Notes: generated by a model not told the origin, from the letters alone. DNA of 64,000 nt from Paracamarosporium sp. OC-R06-R3 (GCA_019828545.1 JACVRA010000203.1:124001-188000), one strand, 5' to 3'; shown: positions 38,090-49,880, numbered from the stretch's first letter. Numbers and translations: made by a program.

Positions 38090-38799
38090 AGCTACGGACG
38101 GTCTGTGGAGGGACAAGAGGATTAAGGTGAGTGATTAGTTGTGACAATATGTATTGTATACTAACCACTACATCGTAGGACGACATGAACAGTCTCTGTC
38201 AAGACTAGTCTGGGTATTGGTTGCTCGATGAAGCGAAAAGAAAGAAAGGGTTTGATTGGGAATTGGTTGATTTTAGCAGTATGCAACTCGCTTGGCGTGT
38301 TTAGTACACATATTGATGGATGTGTGTTTTAGATTTTAATTATGGTTACAAGAACATCAAGAGTTCCGCAACCGTGAATCGTGGTATGCCGGTAAGAGAC
38401 CTACCGGTGGGCCTGCTGGTGATTTGGTTCAAAAAGAATCGTCGAGAAAGTAATGTTGTTGGAGGTTGTAGATGTTAAGTGGCAAGCATCATATCCATGC
38501 GTCTGCCTTTGCCTCTGACGGCACTAAAGCAATGGGAAAAGTGTGATCGCCTAGATGATGATCATCATTGGCACAAATAGGAAGATGAAATCTAGATGTG
38601 GAGTTGTCCAAACCCATAATTAGACACTGTTATTTGTGGGAGTTTGTGAATTTTGTATAATCGAAGCGATCTACACTCTACGCTTTAGCCTCGAACGATG
38701 TAAAACTACGCAGGGCCATTCAAAGCGATTGAATCTCAGAGTCAGAACGTCGGGCGCTTTTAGATAGCGAGCACCTTGTATCGAGAGATTCTTACTCAG

Positions 38800-38879
38800 C
38801 CAGAATACCTTCAAGTGCTTTACGAACTACTGATCTTGTATTTGTATGAACCCTTGAAGATACCCAGGCACTAAGATCT
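38800..38879. repeat. Foldback element, copy B1
   Basis: The left arm GCCAGAATACCTTCAAGTGC and the right arm CCCTTGAAGATACCCAGGC are inverted repeats of each other with few mismatches, around an AT-rich core. Confidence 0.7.
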
Positions 38880-38919
38880 GCCAACATAAGATCGGAATAA
38901 TTAGTCTATTCTAGATGCT

Positions 38920-38989
38920 GCCTGAGTGTCTTCAAGTACTTATACAACTTAAAATCGGTAGATTATGAAATACTTGAAGACACCCAGGC
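38920..38989. repeat. Foldback element, copy B2
   Basis: The left arm GCCTGAGTGTCTTCAAGTAC and the right arm ATACTTGAAGACACCCAGGC form a near-perfect inverted repeat around a core of about 30 bp. It is 40 bp from copy B1, with a spacer resembling the one in the 49.9 kb pair. Confidence 0.8.
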
Positions 38990-39733
38990 TGAGCAAGAAA
39001 TGGATCCAATGTTAATCTCGTGCTATAAATCTAAGCAAGTCTGGAACAATTGTAAACATCACTCCTCTACGCTATTCTTGGCCCCGGATACTCCAGGCAG
39101 CGACGCTGATGACAATCGCAGCGAAGGCAAAAAACGGTGTACGTGAGCTTGTTGCGCAGTTCATTGGGGTAGGTATGGCTGCAGCTCGATGCAGAAGCAG
39201 ATGACATTAGATATGATTGCTCTTGTAGACCACCAATGAAGTGTTGTCGTACAGCAAGCATGTTCGGCTTTTAAAAGTGTGTCTCGGGATAATATAGGCA
39301 GAAAGAATGAAGAGGCAAGCTTTCGACGCTATTCTGACACGCTTACGCAGGCATATTGAAGCTATTTTTCCTAATGTGAAGAATAGGAAACGAAAATGCA
39401 GCGGAGTCATTGACATGAGCAAGGAACAACCGTCATGTAGACATGACAAAAGCATATATCTTGTTTGGGATTTGCAGATGATATGTAGCCAGGAATGTAT
39501 CAAGCTCGCGCATCTCTTAACTCCGGATACCAGCTCCATTCTATCGTGAACAGAAGACTATATCAGTAACATCCCTTATCGCAATATATATCATGATCTG
39601 GGAAGACTGTCAACTCACCTCCAGGATATTTTTCCATAGCGTCTCGAAACCTGGAATTTCGTGCTCTAGTAATGCGTAAGAACCATAAAATTGCTCGTAA
39701 TCTTTCGAAGAAGGGTTGAAAAGAGGAGGAAAC

Positions 39734-41875
39734 CTACTTAGCTCCATCTGCACTGCACAAGAACTCCAAAAGCATAGTTGCCGCCTCAGATTGGCTCATC
39801 ACTGACAGAGGAGGTATGACATCCCGACGGGAGCCTAGTATCCCTGGGTCGATATTGGGTGCTGTAACCGATAGGAAATCCTCTAGACCGATGACCTCGA
39901 GTTCTTCCGGCCCTGGAGGGGCCGACGGGGGGTCCTCAATTGAGATGGGCTGGTCTCGTGCACGCACGAACGCGTGACGAAGACAATGTCGATCACCAAT
40001 TTCTGTTGGTGAAATGTCGTCCTGAGACACAAGGACTGTCCATCCGCCAGGTTCAAGGTCCCGAGCCCGCGGGGAACAATAATATCGGCTTGGGAAAACT
40101 AGAGGCAGGGACAGGCTCTCACACAAAATGGGACTCACCTGGGCTGCAAATACCGGGTCGGTGGTTAGAGACGCCGGGGCACTAGAGAAGCTGAAGGACG
40201 GATTGGTATCCTCTACGAATAGATGGTCCTCTTTCCACTGCAGTGTAGATAGCCATATCAGAAAGCCGGCGGCGAAATGCTCGGGCTTAAGGAGCCCGTC
40301 ACCCAGATAGATGTAGTCGTAATAAGTTTGGGTGACGCGTCCGAAAACCTGTGTGTGCCGGATAAAGATTTGTTGGACGGGAAAGATATCGAGAGGGACT
40401 AAATCAGAGCTTGTCGGTAGCCAAAACCTTTTGCGTAAAGCAGCCGAATATGCGCCCGCGAACATTACGTTGACACGCGACAGGAACAGTGGTCGCGCAG
40501 CTAGTTCGGCGAAAATCTGAATACTCAGTGCATCGCTTTCGCGGGAGGGGCTCTGTAGCAGACAGATTTCTCGTAAAGTATCGTGCGCCTGCGATAGGGA
40601 GCCAGCAAGCTGGACTGGTGTGCTTCGAACACAGTCGATACACAGACCTATCGACGTGATTGCACTATCCTCCAGAGCTCCTGAGATAGCCTCGGCAGTA
40701 ATATGCTTCAATTCTTCCAAGCCGAGATGACCATTCTGAGCAAAAGCAAGTCGAAGAAGCTGTCCGGCTGCGCGGGTGTTACCAATCTCTTCGGAATGCT
40801 GTACCAGATTCTTCTTGAGAGAGTCAATAAAACCAGGGATGCTAAGAACCTCGTCCAAAATGGAGATATCGAGATTATCCATATGGCGTGTTTCCCGAAT
40901 GATGCTTGTGATGATATGGTCCTTCAAGCCCTTTCGGTTCTCAACACTGACAGACGCGTGCGTCATCGATGAACGGCTATCATCATCCTCATTTGGCCAT
41001 ACCATGTTCAATGATGTATCCTCGACCAACGGTATTGAGGCAAGAAGCTCCATATTGCTGTTGTGATACGACGTGTTGTAATCGTTGATTAAATGCTCAT
41101 ACTTAAACTTTGCCATGTACTCAACAGCAGACATAGCTCTTCGCGGTCGCACCTCTTCGATCACCCTCAAAGGACCTTCTTCCCCCTGGAAGGATGCGCC
41201 TTGAAAGGGAATGAAATCGGCGTTTCGCGATGCAATGAACTTGGCCATGCCGACCTTGAACCCGACGATGCCGTATCGCACCACAGGCGTGCGCGCACTT
41301 CTCACATTGAGGTTCGTAACGTCCAAGACGACCATTCCCCACTCGATATCTGTGTCTCCGCGGTAAACGGTCGCCAGTGGTTCCGGACGGGTCGGTGCAC
41401 TGGGACCTTGCAGGGGGTCGAAACCGACACCTAGGAGGAGCGAGGCGGTTATGAAGGGAAACGACGAGATGCTCTCGCGGTCCCACTGCCGAACGCGCTG
41501 GGGGTCGCCGGGTCGCTTCCGGTTGAGCTCAGGCAGCTCGACCGGCTCGGCATGACGATAGTTCGCCTGCATGCTGTGTTCAGCCCTATCGCTAGTTCCT
41601 TTAACATCGGCAGTAAAGTAACTAGAGGCGAGGGCCATCTCACTGCGGATAGCGGTGTGATTGACTGGGTCGGAGAAAATGGTGATGATGCGCCGGCAGC
41701 AGGCCACCAGCCTGGGCCCATGTAGTGACTCTTCTTCGAATGTGCCAGTGCTGGAAACGGCGGCTAGGGGGCAATGGCGGCCATCAATCTTAGCAAGTAC
41801 AAAAAAGATCCACGAGTTTGGGCCATATCCTTCGCCAAGAGGCTTCCAATAGGGTTTGAATTCCGTATCTGTCAT
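39734..41875 (-). CDS. Large orphan protein, 713 residues
   Basis: An uninterrupted frame from ATG at 41875 (MTDTEFKPYWKPLGEGYGPN). The first about 250 residues look beta-rich and contain IEWGMVVLDVTNLNVRSART and RYGIVGFKVGMAKFIASR. The region of about 260-520 is helical (DISILDEVLSIPGFIDSLKKN, AQNGHLGLEELKHITAEA). The C-terminal part has LVFPSRYYCSPRAR and an Asp/Glu/Pro-rich stretch. No signal peptide, membrane span or known catalytic motif is seen. The frame ends in AAG-TAG-GT, so TAG may lie in a donor site (AA/GTAGGT) and further exons may exist. I do not recognise the family. Intactness next to a decayed island suggests it is functional. Confidence 0.75.
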   Translation of the reverse strand: MTDTEFKPYWKPLGEGYGPNSWIFFVLAKIDGRHCPLAAVSSTGTFEEESLHGPRLVACCRRIITIFSDPVNHTAIRSEMALASSYFTADVKGTSDRAEHSMQANYRHAEPVELPELNRKRPGDPQRVRQWDRESISSFPFITASLLLGVGFDPLQGPSAPTRPEPLATVYRGDTDIEWGMVVLDVTNLNVRSARTPVVRYGIVGFKVGMAKFIASRNADFIPFQGASFQGEEGPLRVIEEVRPRRAMSAVEYMAKFKYEHLINDYNTSYHNSNMELLASIPLVEDTSLNMVWPNEDDDSRSSMTHASVSVENRKGLKDHIITSIIRETRHMDNLDISILDEVLSIPGFIDSLKKNLVQHSEEIGNTRAAGQLLRLAFAQNGHLGLEELKHITAEAISGALEDSAITSIGLCIDCVRSTPVQLAGSLSQAHDTLREICLLQSPSRESDALSIQIFAELAARPLFLSRVNVMFAGAYSAALRKRFWLPTSSDLVPLDIFPVQQIFIRHTQVFGRVTQTYYDYIYLGDGLLKPEHFAAGFLIWLSTLQWKEDHLFVEDTNPSFSFSSAPASLTTDPVFAAQVSPILCESLSLPLVFPSRYYCSPRARDLEPGGWTVLVSQDDISPTEIGDRHCLRHAFVRARDQPISIEDPPSAPPGPEELEVIGLEDFLSVTAPNIDPGILGSRRDVIPPLSVMSQSEAATMLLEFLCSADGAK

Positions 41876-44420
41876 AGGTAAAACCCAAACAGCTTAAAGA
41901 TAGGGGGATAGGTTACCGAGGGTTAAATTTAGAATATTGTACGGCCACTCTCCTTCTAAAGACATATGAGTGTCCCTCCTGTTGAAGTCTCCGCCTCGAT
42001 AAGTTTAACTCTACAAATCGAGAAAGGAGTTGAAGGACCTGAGCAAGAAGGTTGCAAATGGGAATTATGTCTGTTGTTACTATAACTCCGAGTGCAGGAA
42101 GGATAAGTACAAGCTTTAATTATGTGTGGTTACTACTTGGGCACGGTAGAGGATATTTGTTTATTATGCCAATCGTTCTCTGTCCCTAATAATGCCCCAG
42201 ATTAGGAAGGTGGGGTAGTATCCAACCATTACGTGGTATGTAACTACACCTGCAGGCCGAGAAGAATACTCCTCAACGTCTCTCTTGGAGGTCTAGACAG
42301 AATGTAATATGCGTTCTGTCTAATGTAAGCCAATAGTGCACCAAGTATCAGACAACCCGATTGCGGATGCAAGGAGAGAAGGCAAAGAGATAGAAAAAAG
42401 ACTGACCTCAGCTCCAGGCATTAGCATCACTGTGAGATAGGCATATCTTCAATCAAACGTGGCTTTTCATATCATCTTGTACACCTATCGCTTTTTTTTT
42501 ATATATATAAAAGAAACACCCTGCGGTTTCGTTTCTCGCTTTCTCCTAATCATTTACAAATAGAAAAACTAACACTGTCTGTATGTATGTCTAGGCAACA
42601 ATGGCGGCGTTGGCGGTACATTCCAGGTCGGATGCCTTTTATATAAGTTTGAGGATGGGCGAGGTGGTCGAAACTCTGATCCATGTAAACGTTTCAAGTG
42701 TTCGCAGTGCGGAACGCCATTTCGTCCGGTTGAATGCGAGATATGCCCTTGTCGCAATCTTACGATCTAGCGGTAAAGTAGTTGTTTAATTCGAAAGAAC
42801 AAAACCACTTTGCCTACGCAGGTGGAAAGTCACCACCTGTAGCAGACCACAGGATAGGGATGCTCCTTCCATGTGGAGATAATCATTTCTTCCTCACAAT
42901 TGTAGTAATGGAAGCGATTTGGACAATAAATGCAGAAGGATGAAAGCTTGGAAATTATTCGCCCTTGTTATCTGGATCTCTCTTCCGTCACAAACACAAA
43001 CGACTTTTAGGTAGTGTAATTCACTTGCCTATCAGTGAGAGTGCAAACTTTATGCGAGGAAGATATTGGTGAGGGCGGTGGGTTTCGGGAAGAATGGTCA
43101 ATACCTCCGGTATGCTATAGTAAACCATCTGGGAGATAGATACTATTTGTGTACATTGCGAACATTCTATGTTACCGCCTAGAGAAGATATAACTATAAT
43201 ATACGTGGAGTATTACCGGGTGGACAAAGATTCTAGTGCGGCGCTCAACTGACACATTCACTCGGAGCAGTGGCCGAGAGTACACAGCTGTCAGATATGT
43301 TTGCCTCGAAAGCGAAAATCACTCAGCCTGTGCCATGGTGATAGATGATGTATCTTCGCCAGGCCTGAATAACTGATATGTAGTATACCCGTCTGCATAA
43401 GGGTTGACTGGCATGTCTCTCGCGGTGAAGCATGATGATAGTCATGTATAAGTAGATGCGTTTCTCAAGCTTGAGATTCGCTCCCTATCTATTTGCTTTT
43501 TCACTCGTTCACCCATGCACATTCACTCATCTATCGCTGTCCAACCCAGTTCATTCACCAACGTACCACCAATTCTTATTAAAACCTATATATACAACCT
43601 ATATATACTTATTAATTCTGGATACTATCACCAAACAAAACAAAACCTCGTAATAGGGTTCTTTGGGCCGGGCTTCGAAGTGGCTTTTAGTTTTTGACTT
43701 TTTTGACTCTGCAAGATCAGACGGGGCGGGAGTTCAAATCCTCCAGTGGGCCTGTTAAAATTCCAGAATTCGAATTTGCGAATGCAGTAAAGATTTGATA
43801 AACAAGAGGCCTACGCCCGGAGAATATATACACGCCTGATACGCGAAAAGATCAGGAGCCGAGCTTACTCGCATATGCTGCCCCTGTCTGGTAAGGCGCT
43901 AGCCGGATCCGCATTAGCGCGAGGTTCGACGACCCCTCTTTCGGTCCATTATCCCGTTTGTCCACATCTCTCCATCCATCTCATCAAGATACGAGATAAC
44001 GCTAGCCCCATAATTCCGATTCACTACCGTCTCCGACTTCAAGATGCCGCGCGCAGTGCTTCTGGAGTTCAGAATTGCGGTCGCGCAAGTGTCTTGGAGA
44101 GGCATAATATACGCTGGCGAAGCTGGGCCGTCTCAGAATATGAGGCGTGGAGGGGATTTCCCCGGACCGTCTCCGTAACACTAGGCGTGCATGGGGTACA
44201 AGGTTCCGCGGGTATCCTGGCAGATCTACAGCACTATGCAGGGCGGGAGATAAGTCACGAGGGGTAGTGCCTCTTGCTACCGGTGCCGGTCTCGCTACGA
44301 GGGCGTTATAAACCTTGTGCTGCTGTCTCTTTTCCTCAAAATCTCCAGTCGGCGCATCGTGCATTGTGTGTTGTTTATTCCGTTTTTTTTCCTTCTGCAT
44401 CGGTTCTAAGAAACTGCACG
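41876..44420. other. Long intergenic region
   Basis: About 2.5 kb upstream of both the orphan and the permease. It contains a short T-run followed by a TA microsatellite near 42490-42510 and AT-rich tracts near 43550-43640. Several short frames lack domains. The last several hundred bases, up to the T-rich stretch before 44400, probably carry the permease promoter and 5' UTR. Confidence 0.5.
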
Positions 44421-46143
44421 ATGGCGCCTCCGTATCCCGACCACAAGGATGTCGACGCAGGCGCCATTTCGTCATCAATTGCCGACGAGAGTATCGGCAT
44501 TGTGAAGGACCAGAGAGTGGGTGCTGTCAAGGCAAAGTACCATGGCACAGACTCGGATAGACTTGAGATGGAGATGCTCGGGAAGGAGCAGGTTCTGCGG
44601 GTATGTCTACATACAAAACTTTTGGTCCTTCGTTCGACAATGCTAATTGAGCGCAGCGCAACTTTTCATTCATAACAATGCTGGGCTTCGCGTCGACATG
44701 TATCGCTTCCTGGGAAGGCATTTTTACGTACTTGAACTTCATATTGGTAGACGGCGGCACACCACTACTTTTCTGGGGCTTCTTTGCCTGCGCGACGTGT
44801 ATGACGCTTGTGTATGCCAGCCTGGCCGAGATGGCATCCATGTCACCTACCGCTGGCGGTCAATATCACTGGGTCTCTGAGTTCTCCCCTCACAAGTACC
44901 AGAAGGTGTTGAGTTACTACTCGGGCTGGTTGACCGCGGTCGGCTGGCAGGTGTATCTGGCTAGTGTGTGCTTTCTTGTCGGCACAACTATCCAAGGCCT
45001 TATCACTTTGAATAATCCCAACTATTCGTATGAAAGATGGCATGGGACGCTGCTCGCTATCGCTGTTGTTGTTTTTACGATCAGCTTCAATACCGTCTTT
45101 TCATCGAAACTACCCCTTGTTGGTAAGCTATCTTTTCCAAAACGTTTTCTTTGATGCATCATGCTAACGGCGTATCAGAGGGCGTGGCTCTAGTCATTCA
45201 TATCGGCGGGTTCCTAGCCATCATCATCACACTGTGGGCCACAGCCCCTCGCCGCACCGCTGCGGATGCTCTTCTGAACTTTACCAACGAAGGCGGCTGG
45301 TCCAACACCGGTCTAAGCGCTATGATTGGCCTTCTTGCCCCTACAGCCGTTCTCGTCGGCTACGACTGCTCAGTCCACATGTCCGAAGAGATCAAAGACG
45401 CATCCATAGTCCTCCCGCGCGCGATAATGGGCGGCGTAGTCCTAAACGTCAGCATGTTGTTCCTCGTGATCATCACGATATGTTTTACGCTCGGAGACCC
45501 TGCAGAAGTCCTAGCTTCTCCTACCGGCTACGCTTTCATCGAAATGTTCTACAACGCAACGAACTCTCTCGCCGGTGCATCCGTGATGACATTCATCATC
45601 ATATTCATGCTCTCTGTCTGCGCCGTCTCCGAAGTCGCAGCCTGCTCTCGCCAGATCTGGAGTTTTGCCCGTGACGCCGGTCTCCCCGGTCACATCTGGC
45701 TTTCTAAGGTCTCCCCGCACTGGAATATACCACTTCCGGGAATCATCGTGAGCTTGAGCATCAGTGCACTCCTCAGCTTGATCAACATTGGTTCATCAGT
45801 CGCTCTGAACGCAATTACCTCCTTAGGCGCCGTTGCAACACTGATCTCCTATTATCTTACCATCGGATGCCTCGTACACCGTCGCCTGTTTGGCGCCCCG
45901 TTGCCTGATCGGAGGTGGTCACTGGGACGATTTGGCTTGCTGGTAAACGTGGGTGCTTTGGTGATCTTGACGCCGCTGATCTTCTTTTTGACGTGGCCAT
46001 TGACAACCCCTGTTACAGCTGAGACGATGAATTGGAGCAGTGTTATGCTAGCGGGAGTTTTCATCATTGCGACTACCTACTATGTCGTAAAGGGGAGGAA
46101 AGAGTTCACAGGGCCGGTTGTAAATGTTCATAGGGAGGACTGA
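44421..46143 (+). CDS. APC-superfamily amino-acid/GABA-type permease
   Basis: Exons are 44421-44600, 44657-45122 and 45179-46143 with two 56 bp introns, giving 536 residues. The hydrophilic N-terminus (about 60 residues) is followed by about 12 membrane spans. The first span region NFSFITMLGFASTCIASWEG, then AEMASMSPTAGGQYHWVSEF, the middle GLLAPTAVLVGYDCSVHMSEEIKDAS and SRQIWSFARDAGLPG are characteristic of the fungal GABA/choline/polyamine permease branch (Uga4, Hnm1-like). It takes up an amino-acid-like cation or zwitterion with protons, probably at the plasma membrane. It converges on the UNC93-like gene only 193 bp away. Confidence 0.9.
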
Positions 46144-46336
46144 AAGATAGAAACGGTCAAAAATGTACATACAGCCCTACATCCAGAGCTGGAATAAAAG
46201 ATTACCATCGTTACGTGAGGATTGTGTGAATTGAATGAGCCGAAATCTCGTTTCCTCTAGGTCATGGGCAAAATAAAAATCTTTAATAGATAGATTGTGC
46301 TTATAGGGCTACTCAGTTTTGAATACCACTGAGTCA

Positions 46337-47807
46337 TTATGCATTGTCGGGTTGCTGTTTGCTTTCCGCGTCCAATTTGTTAAACTTGTCCACCACCTTT
46401 CTCGTCGCATAATAGCTAAATGGTAGCGCAAAGAACCATAGCCCACAATTGATGCTTGCCGTTGCAATTAACGTCGTAGGTACGGCTTGAACTCCAAAGC
46501 CAACGGCCACACCAGCCGTTTCAATTCCTCGTAGGAGAGAACTGTACCTGATCTGATCTCCCGGGGAGTCCGATAAATTGCCTATGCACCAATAGATGTA
46601 ATTTTCCACCATGCCGAGACTGATTCGCTCGAACATGTACACACCAAACCCACGACCGAAGCTTTTCTGATCTCCCCAGTCTAGGACCGGACGCGTATGG
46701 CGGTACTCGTTTTGTATGTAAATGGCCCAGATCCAGGTGGCAGAGTTGCAAGCCGCAATAAAAGAAAAAGTCGTCATTGCTCGAAATTGTCTGCTCTTAT
46801 GCCACGGAATGTCGACTAGCGAGCCTCCAAGCCAGGTCGCCAAAGTACCGACGACAGCTGACATGAAAGACCCGAGCGCGCGTGATCGCACCGTAAAGTA
46901 CGTCGCAAGGTAAGTTCCTGGATAGGCCTGGATCCATCCAAAGTACCAGAAAAGCGGCATGAGTAGGAGTATCGGCTTGCTACGAAGTAATTTCCACATC
47001 TGTTGTCCCTCGGTTTTCCAGTCGATACCTCGTGGAGCTTGGATTCGCGTACCATCATCACGAACCACCTTTTCTGGATTCGACAGTAAGAGGCCAAAGA
47101 AGAATCCTAAGCACTGGATAGCAATGAATGCCCAGTAGGTCTGATAGCCAACCTTGCCCCTATGGTTGACTTTATGGTTTAACCCGAGTGAGATAGCTCC
47201 TCCAATGATGTTCCCAAAGTTGCGAAACGTGAACCAAGTCGCGATGTACCTCCCTCTCTTGTTACTCTCTGGATAACCAGTGGCTATAGCACCCTCGGCA
47301 CTCCAAAAGAAACCTGCCGTGATACCACAGGCTACTGAGCCAACGTAGACGAACCATGTGTCGCCAAAGCGGTTATTGACGTAAAGCCCTGCTGCATAGA
47401 GAGGGTAGCCTAATGAACCAATGGCAAGGGTATATTTGAATCCAATGAGATTAGTGAGCCACGGTCCAAGGAAACAGGTCACTGTCATGAATGCGTAAAG
47501 CAAGGCGTTTGCGGCTGGAATATGGTCACTAAGTAATTCCACGATATTACAGATAACCGCTGGAGAGAGCTGCAGTTTGCTTACCATTGACAAGGTCAGG
47601 TGATTGAGAACCGCCCACACCGAGGCCATTCATGGCAGACCAGATACCGGGAGCGCAAAACGCACATGTTCCAACGACAAGGATCTGGAACAACGTTCTG
47701 CGCCAAAACGGTGTTCGAGAAATCGAAGGGACCATAGGCTCAGACAATACATCGTCGTCGCCAACTTCAGCGTGTCCTTTGGACACCGCCGCATCGATAA
47801 TAGACAT
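46337..47807 (-). CDS. UNC93-like MFS transporter
   Basis: Exons are 47807-47585 and 47514-46337 with a 70 bp intron, giving 466 residues. The join restores the family motif LVNAANALLYAFMTVTCF; taking the first possible acceptor instead breaks it. About 10-12 membrane spans follow, including GFFWSAEGAIATGYPE and RGRYIATWFTFRNFGNIIGG, typical of the fungal UNC93/Ion-channel regulatory protein family. Substrates of fungal members are largely unknown. It is divergent from the oxygenase gene (631 bp between starts), so the two may share control. Confidence 0.9.
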
Positions 47808-48438
47808 GTAAACGAGTTTAATACGCTACCAGTGAAATAGCGATGAACTTGAATTTTACACCGATATGAGATGGGATGTTGCGATCCCTTATCAACTTTC
47901 GTGGTTCCCCTTATCCCTGCCATGCTCGGCAGACTGCAAGCACGCAAGATTTGGAGCGACTGACGTTTATCGACAGTCCATCCATCGTTCGGAGAACCTT
48001 GTCCGCGCTGTGGCCCAAAGTTTTCTGGCCAACCTCGAGGACGAGCTAATCGGTAGGCTGCGGAAAGAAGACTGAACATGATACGACAAACTCCGAGTAC
48101 TCTTCAATCCTCACGGGTAAACGCAACAACTAGTGAATACGAGCTTAGATTCAATGGTCAGTGGAAAGACACAATTTTAGTGTATTTGTCGCAAGGTTTT
48201 CGGCTCACACGAGGTGTTCGCGGTTGCACAATCGTAGGATGAGATGACAGCATTAGTAAGGGCAGAGCGGGGTAGCCAGGCGGATATCAGCGCATATAAA
48301 CAACAAGCTTTCTGAGGAAGTCTATCTCATGATATGAAACATACTTTTGCTCTTACTCACGTTCTGTAGAGCTTTCGTAAGACATAGATTCTACATTTCG
48401 ATTCCGGGGCGATAGTTCACAGATAACGACGGTTCAAT
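47808..48438. promoter_or_regulatory. Bidirectional promoter region UNC93-like/oxygenase
   Basis: A 631 bp spacer between divergent start codons, with no gene inside. Co-regulation is inferred from the arrangement only. Confidence 0.4.
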
Positions 48439-49638
48439 ATGACTACTTCAATCGCTCCTCACAACGTCCGGCAATTAAAGCTTGATGGAGACGCTTCACC
48501 TCCTCTCGTCTTCGAATCTTTCTCGCTCCCGTTGACTAATCAACGCACACTTGGTCAACCCCACCCAAAAGACACCGTTACACCTCTTGCGCTCCAACCC
48601 TCAGTGCTCGACGGATCACAGCCAACTTTGGAGACTGCAATCCAAACCGTCAAAGACCTTCAGGGAAGAGAGGGACTCTTCACAAAGAAGCTTGCTCAAC
48701 ACGGTACCCTTCTTTTCCGTGGCCTCCCAATCAATTCCGCAGACGATTTCAGCAGATTCGCGCATGCTTTCGGCTACTCTCCCCACGAGATCATTGGCAT
48801 CGTCGTAGACCGACCTCTCCTCGCTCCAAACGTGGCTCCAGCAAACGAAGCCCCGAAGGAAGTGCTCATCTACAATCACAACGAATCACCACAAGTCCCT
48901 CATGCGCCCGAATACATATTTTTCTACTGCCATAGTGCTCCCAAGCAAGGCGGAGAAACGCCAATTTCATCATCATTGGAATTACTCCAACGAGCCAAAG
49001 AAGAGATCCCCGAATTTATCAACGAACTAGCAGAAAAGGGTATTTTAAGCAAAGTCACGTACAAAGTGGAGCAGCAATATGCAGGAGGGTCAACCCTCAA
49101 GCAAGCCTTCGGAAAGGACATCGTAGACGGAGACGATGCAGCTACGAGGAAGCGCAAAGTCGAAGAGCAAATCAGACGGTATGGAAGAGGCGAACATACA
49201 ACGTGGGAATGGACAGACGACGACCAAACCCTGATATTGACGCATCGCCTTCCGGCCTTGCGCACGCATCCACGTACGAATCTTCCAACTCTCTTCACCG
49301 GCCTTGCGGCATACTACAAGAACTTCATCGACGATGCCTCCCCCAACTCGCGGCGCAGAAATATAACGCAGCAGCTGTACGGCGATGGCACTCCTATCCC
49401 GGAGGAGTACTTGAAGAGATTGGCGGACATCACGGATGAGATCAGGGTGTTGCACAGGTGGCAACAAGGTGATGTGTTGGTGTACGACAATGTGATTTCG
49501 CAGCATGGGCGGCAGCCTTGGGAGGGAAAGCAGGAGGATAGGGTCATTTTGGCGAGCTTGTGGGATGGAGATGCTGTGCCGGGACAGTATGAAGGGAGCA
49601 AAGGTGATTGGGCGCAGGTGGTACAGGCAAGTGCGTAA
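48439..49638 (+). CDS. Clavaminate-synthase-like 2-oxoglutarate oxygenase
   Basis: A single-exon gene of 399 residues. The Fe(II) ligands are His and Glu in YNHNES (HxE, as in clavaminate synthase, not HxD) and the distal His in ISQHGRQPW; the 2-oxoglutarate Arg is probably in EDRVILASLW. HGTLLFRGLPINSADDFSRF and FFYCHSAPKQGGETPI are hallmark TauD/TfdA-superfamily segments. It should couple 2-oxoglutarate decarboxylation to hydroxylation or oxidation of a small molecule. The neighbours suggest the substrate, or a precursor, is imported. Confidence 0.88.
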   Translation: MTTSIAPHNVRQLKLDGDASPPLVFESFSLPLTNQRTLGQPHPKDTVTPLALQPSVLDGSQPTLETAIQTVKDLQGREGLFTKKLAQHGTLLFRGLPINSADDFSRFAHAFGYSPHEIIGIVVDRPLLAPNVAPANEAPKEVLIYNHNESPQVPHAPEYIFFYCHSAPKQGGETPISSSLELLQRAKEEIPEFINELAEKGILSKVTYKVEQQYAGGSTLKQAFGKDIVDGDDAATRKRKVEEQIRRYGRGEHTTWEWTDDDQTLILTHRLPALRTHPRTNLPTLFTGLAAYYKNFIDDASPNSRRRNITQQLYGDGTPIPEEYLKRLADITDEIRVLHRWQQGDVLVYDNVISQHGRQPWEGKQEDRVILASLWDGDAVPGQYEGSKGDWAQVVQASA

Positions 49639-49880
49639 GGCAAATCTGTTTTTCAGACCGATGTGCGAAATTGTTGACAGCAGGATATCGTCCTTCGATC
49701 AGGTGCTTGCTATCCAACAAGGCCAGTATGGTCTTTTTAGTCCCAGAATAAGAAGCGTCGACAAAAAATAGATTTCAACTGTGAAAGCTATCTCGTAAAT
49801 TGTGTTCGTATGGTAAAGCTCTAGAGGTGTTTTGAGTACCTTCGGCATCTGAGTGAAGAATTGGATAGGAATTTAAGGTC

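Larger units (their letters stand above)
38090..39733. other. Right edge of island, with palindromic repeats
   Basis: No gene supported. Two foldback elements lie at 38800-38879 and 38920-38989. A minus-strand frame at 39207-39539 has no domain. Possible short 3' exons of the neighbouring 713-residue gene could lie at about 39570-39680 on the minus strand, but the splice phase could not be settled. Confidence 0.4.

Noticed and set aside
26013..39000. Known transposon (LTR, LINE, DDE or Helitron)
   Set aside because: No reverse transcriptase, integrase, DDE transposase, Rep/helicase pair or terminal repeats could be recognised; the SNF2-type motifs differ from Helitron helicases.
42485..42515. 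T-run plus TA microsatellite
   Set aside because: Short simple sequence common in fungal intergenic DNA; not informative.
43640..43760. tRNA-like T-arm (GGAGTTCAAATCCTCC) followed by AGTGGGCC
   Set aside because: No matching 5' acceptor, D arm or anticodon arm could be folded; at most a relic.
43875..44267. 130-residue frame upstream of the APC permease
   Set aside because: No domain and an antisense frame overlaps it; more likely promoter or 5' UTR.
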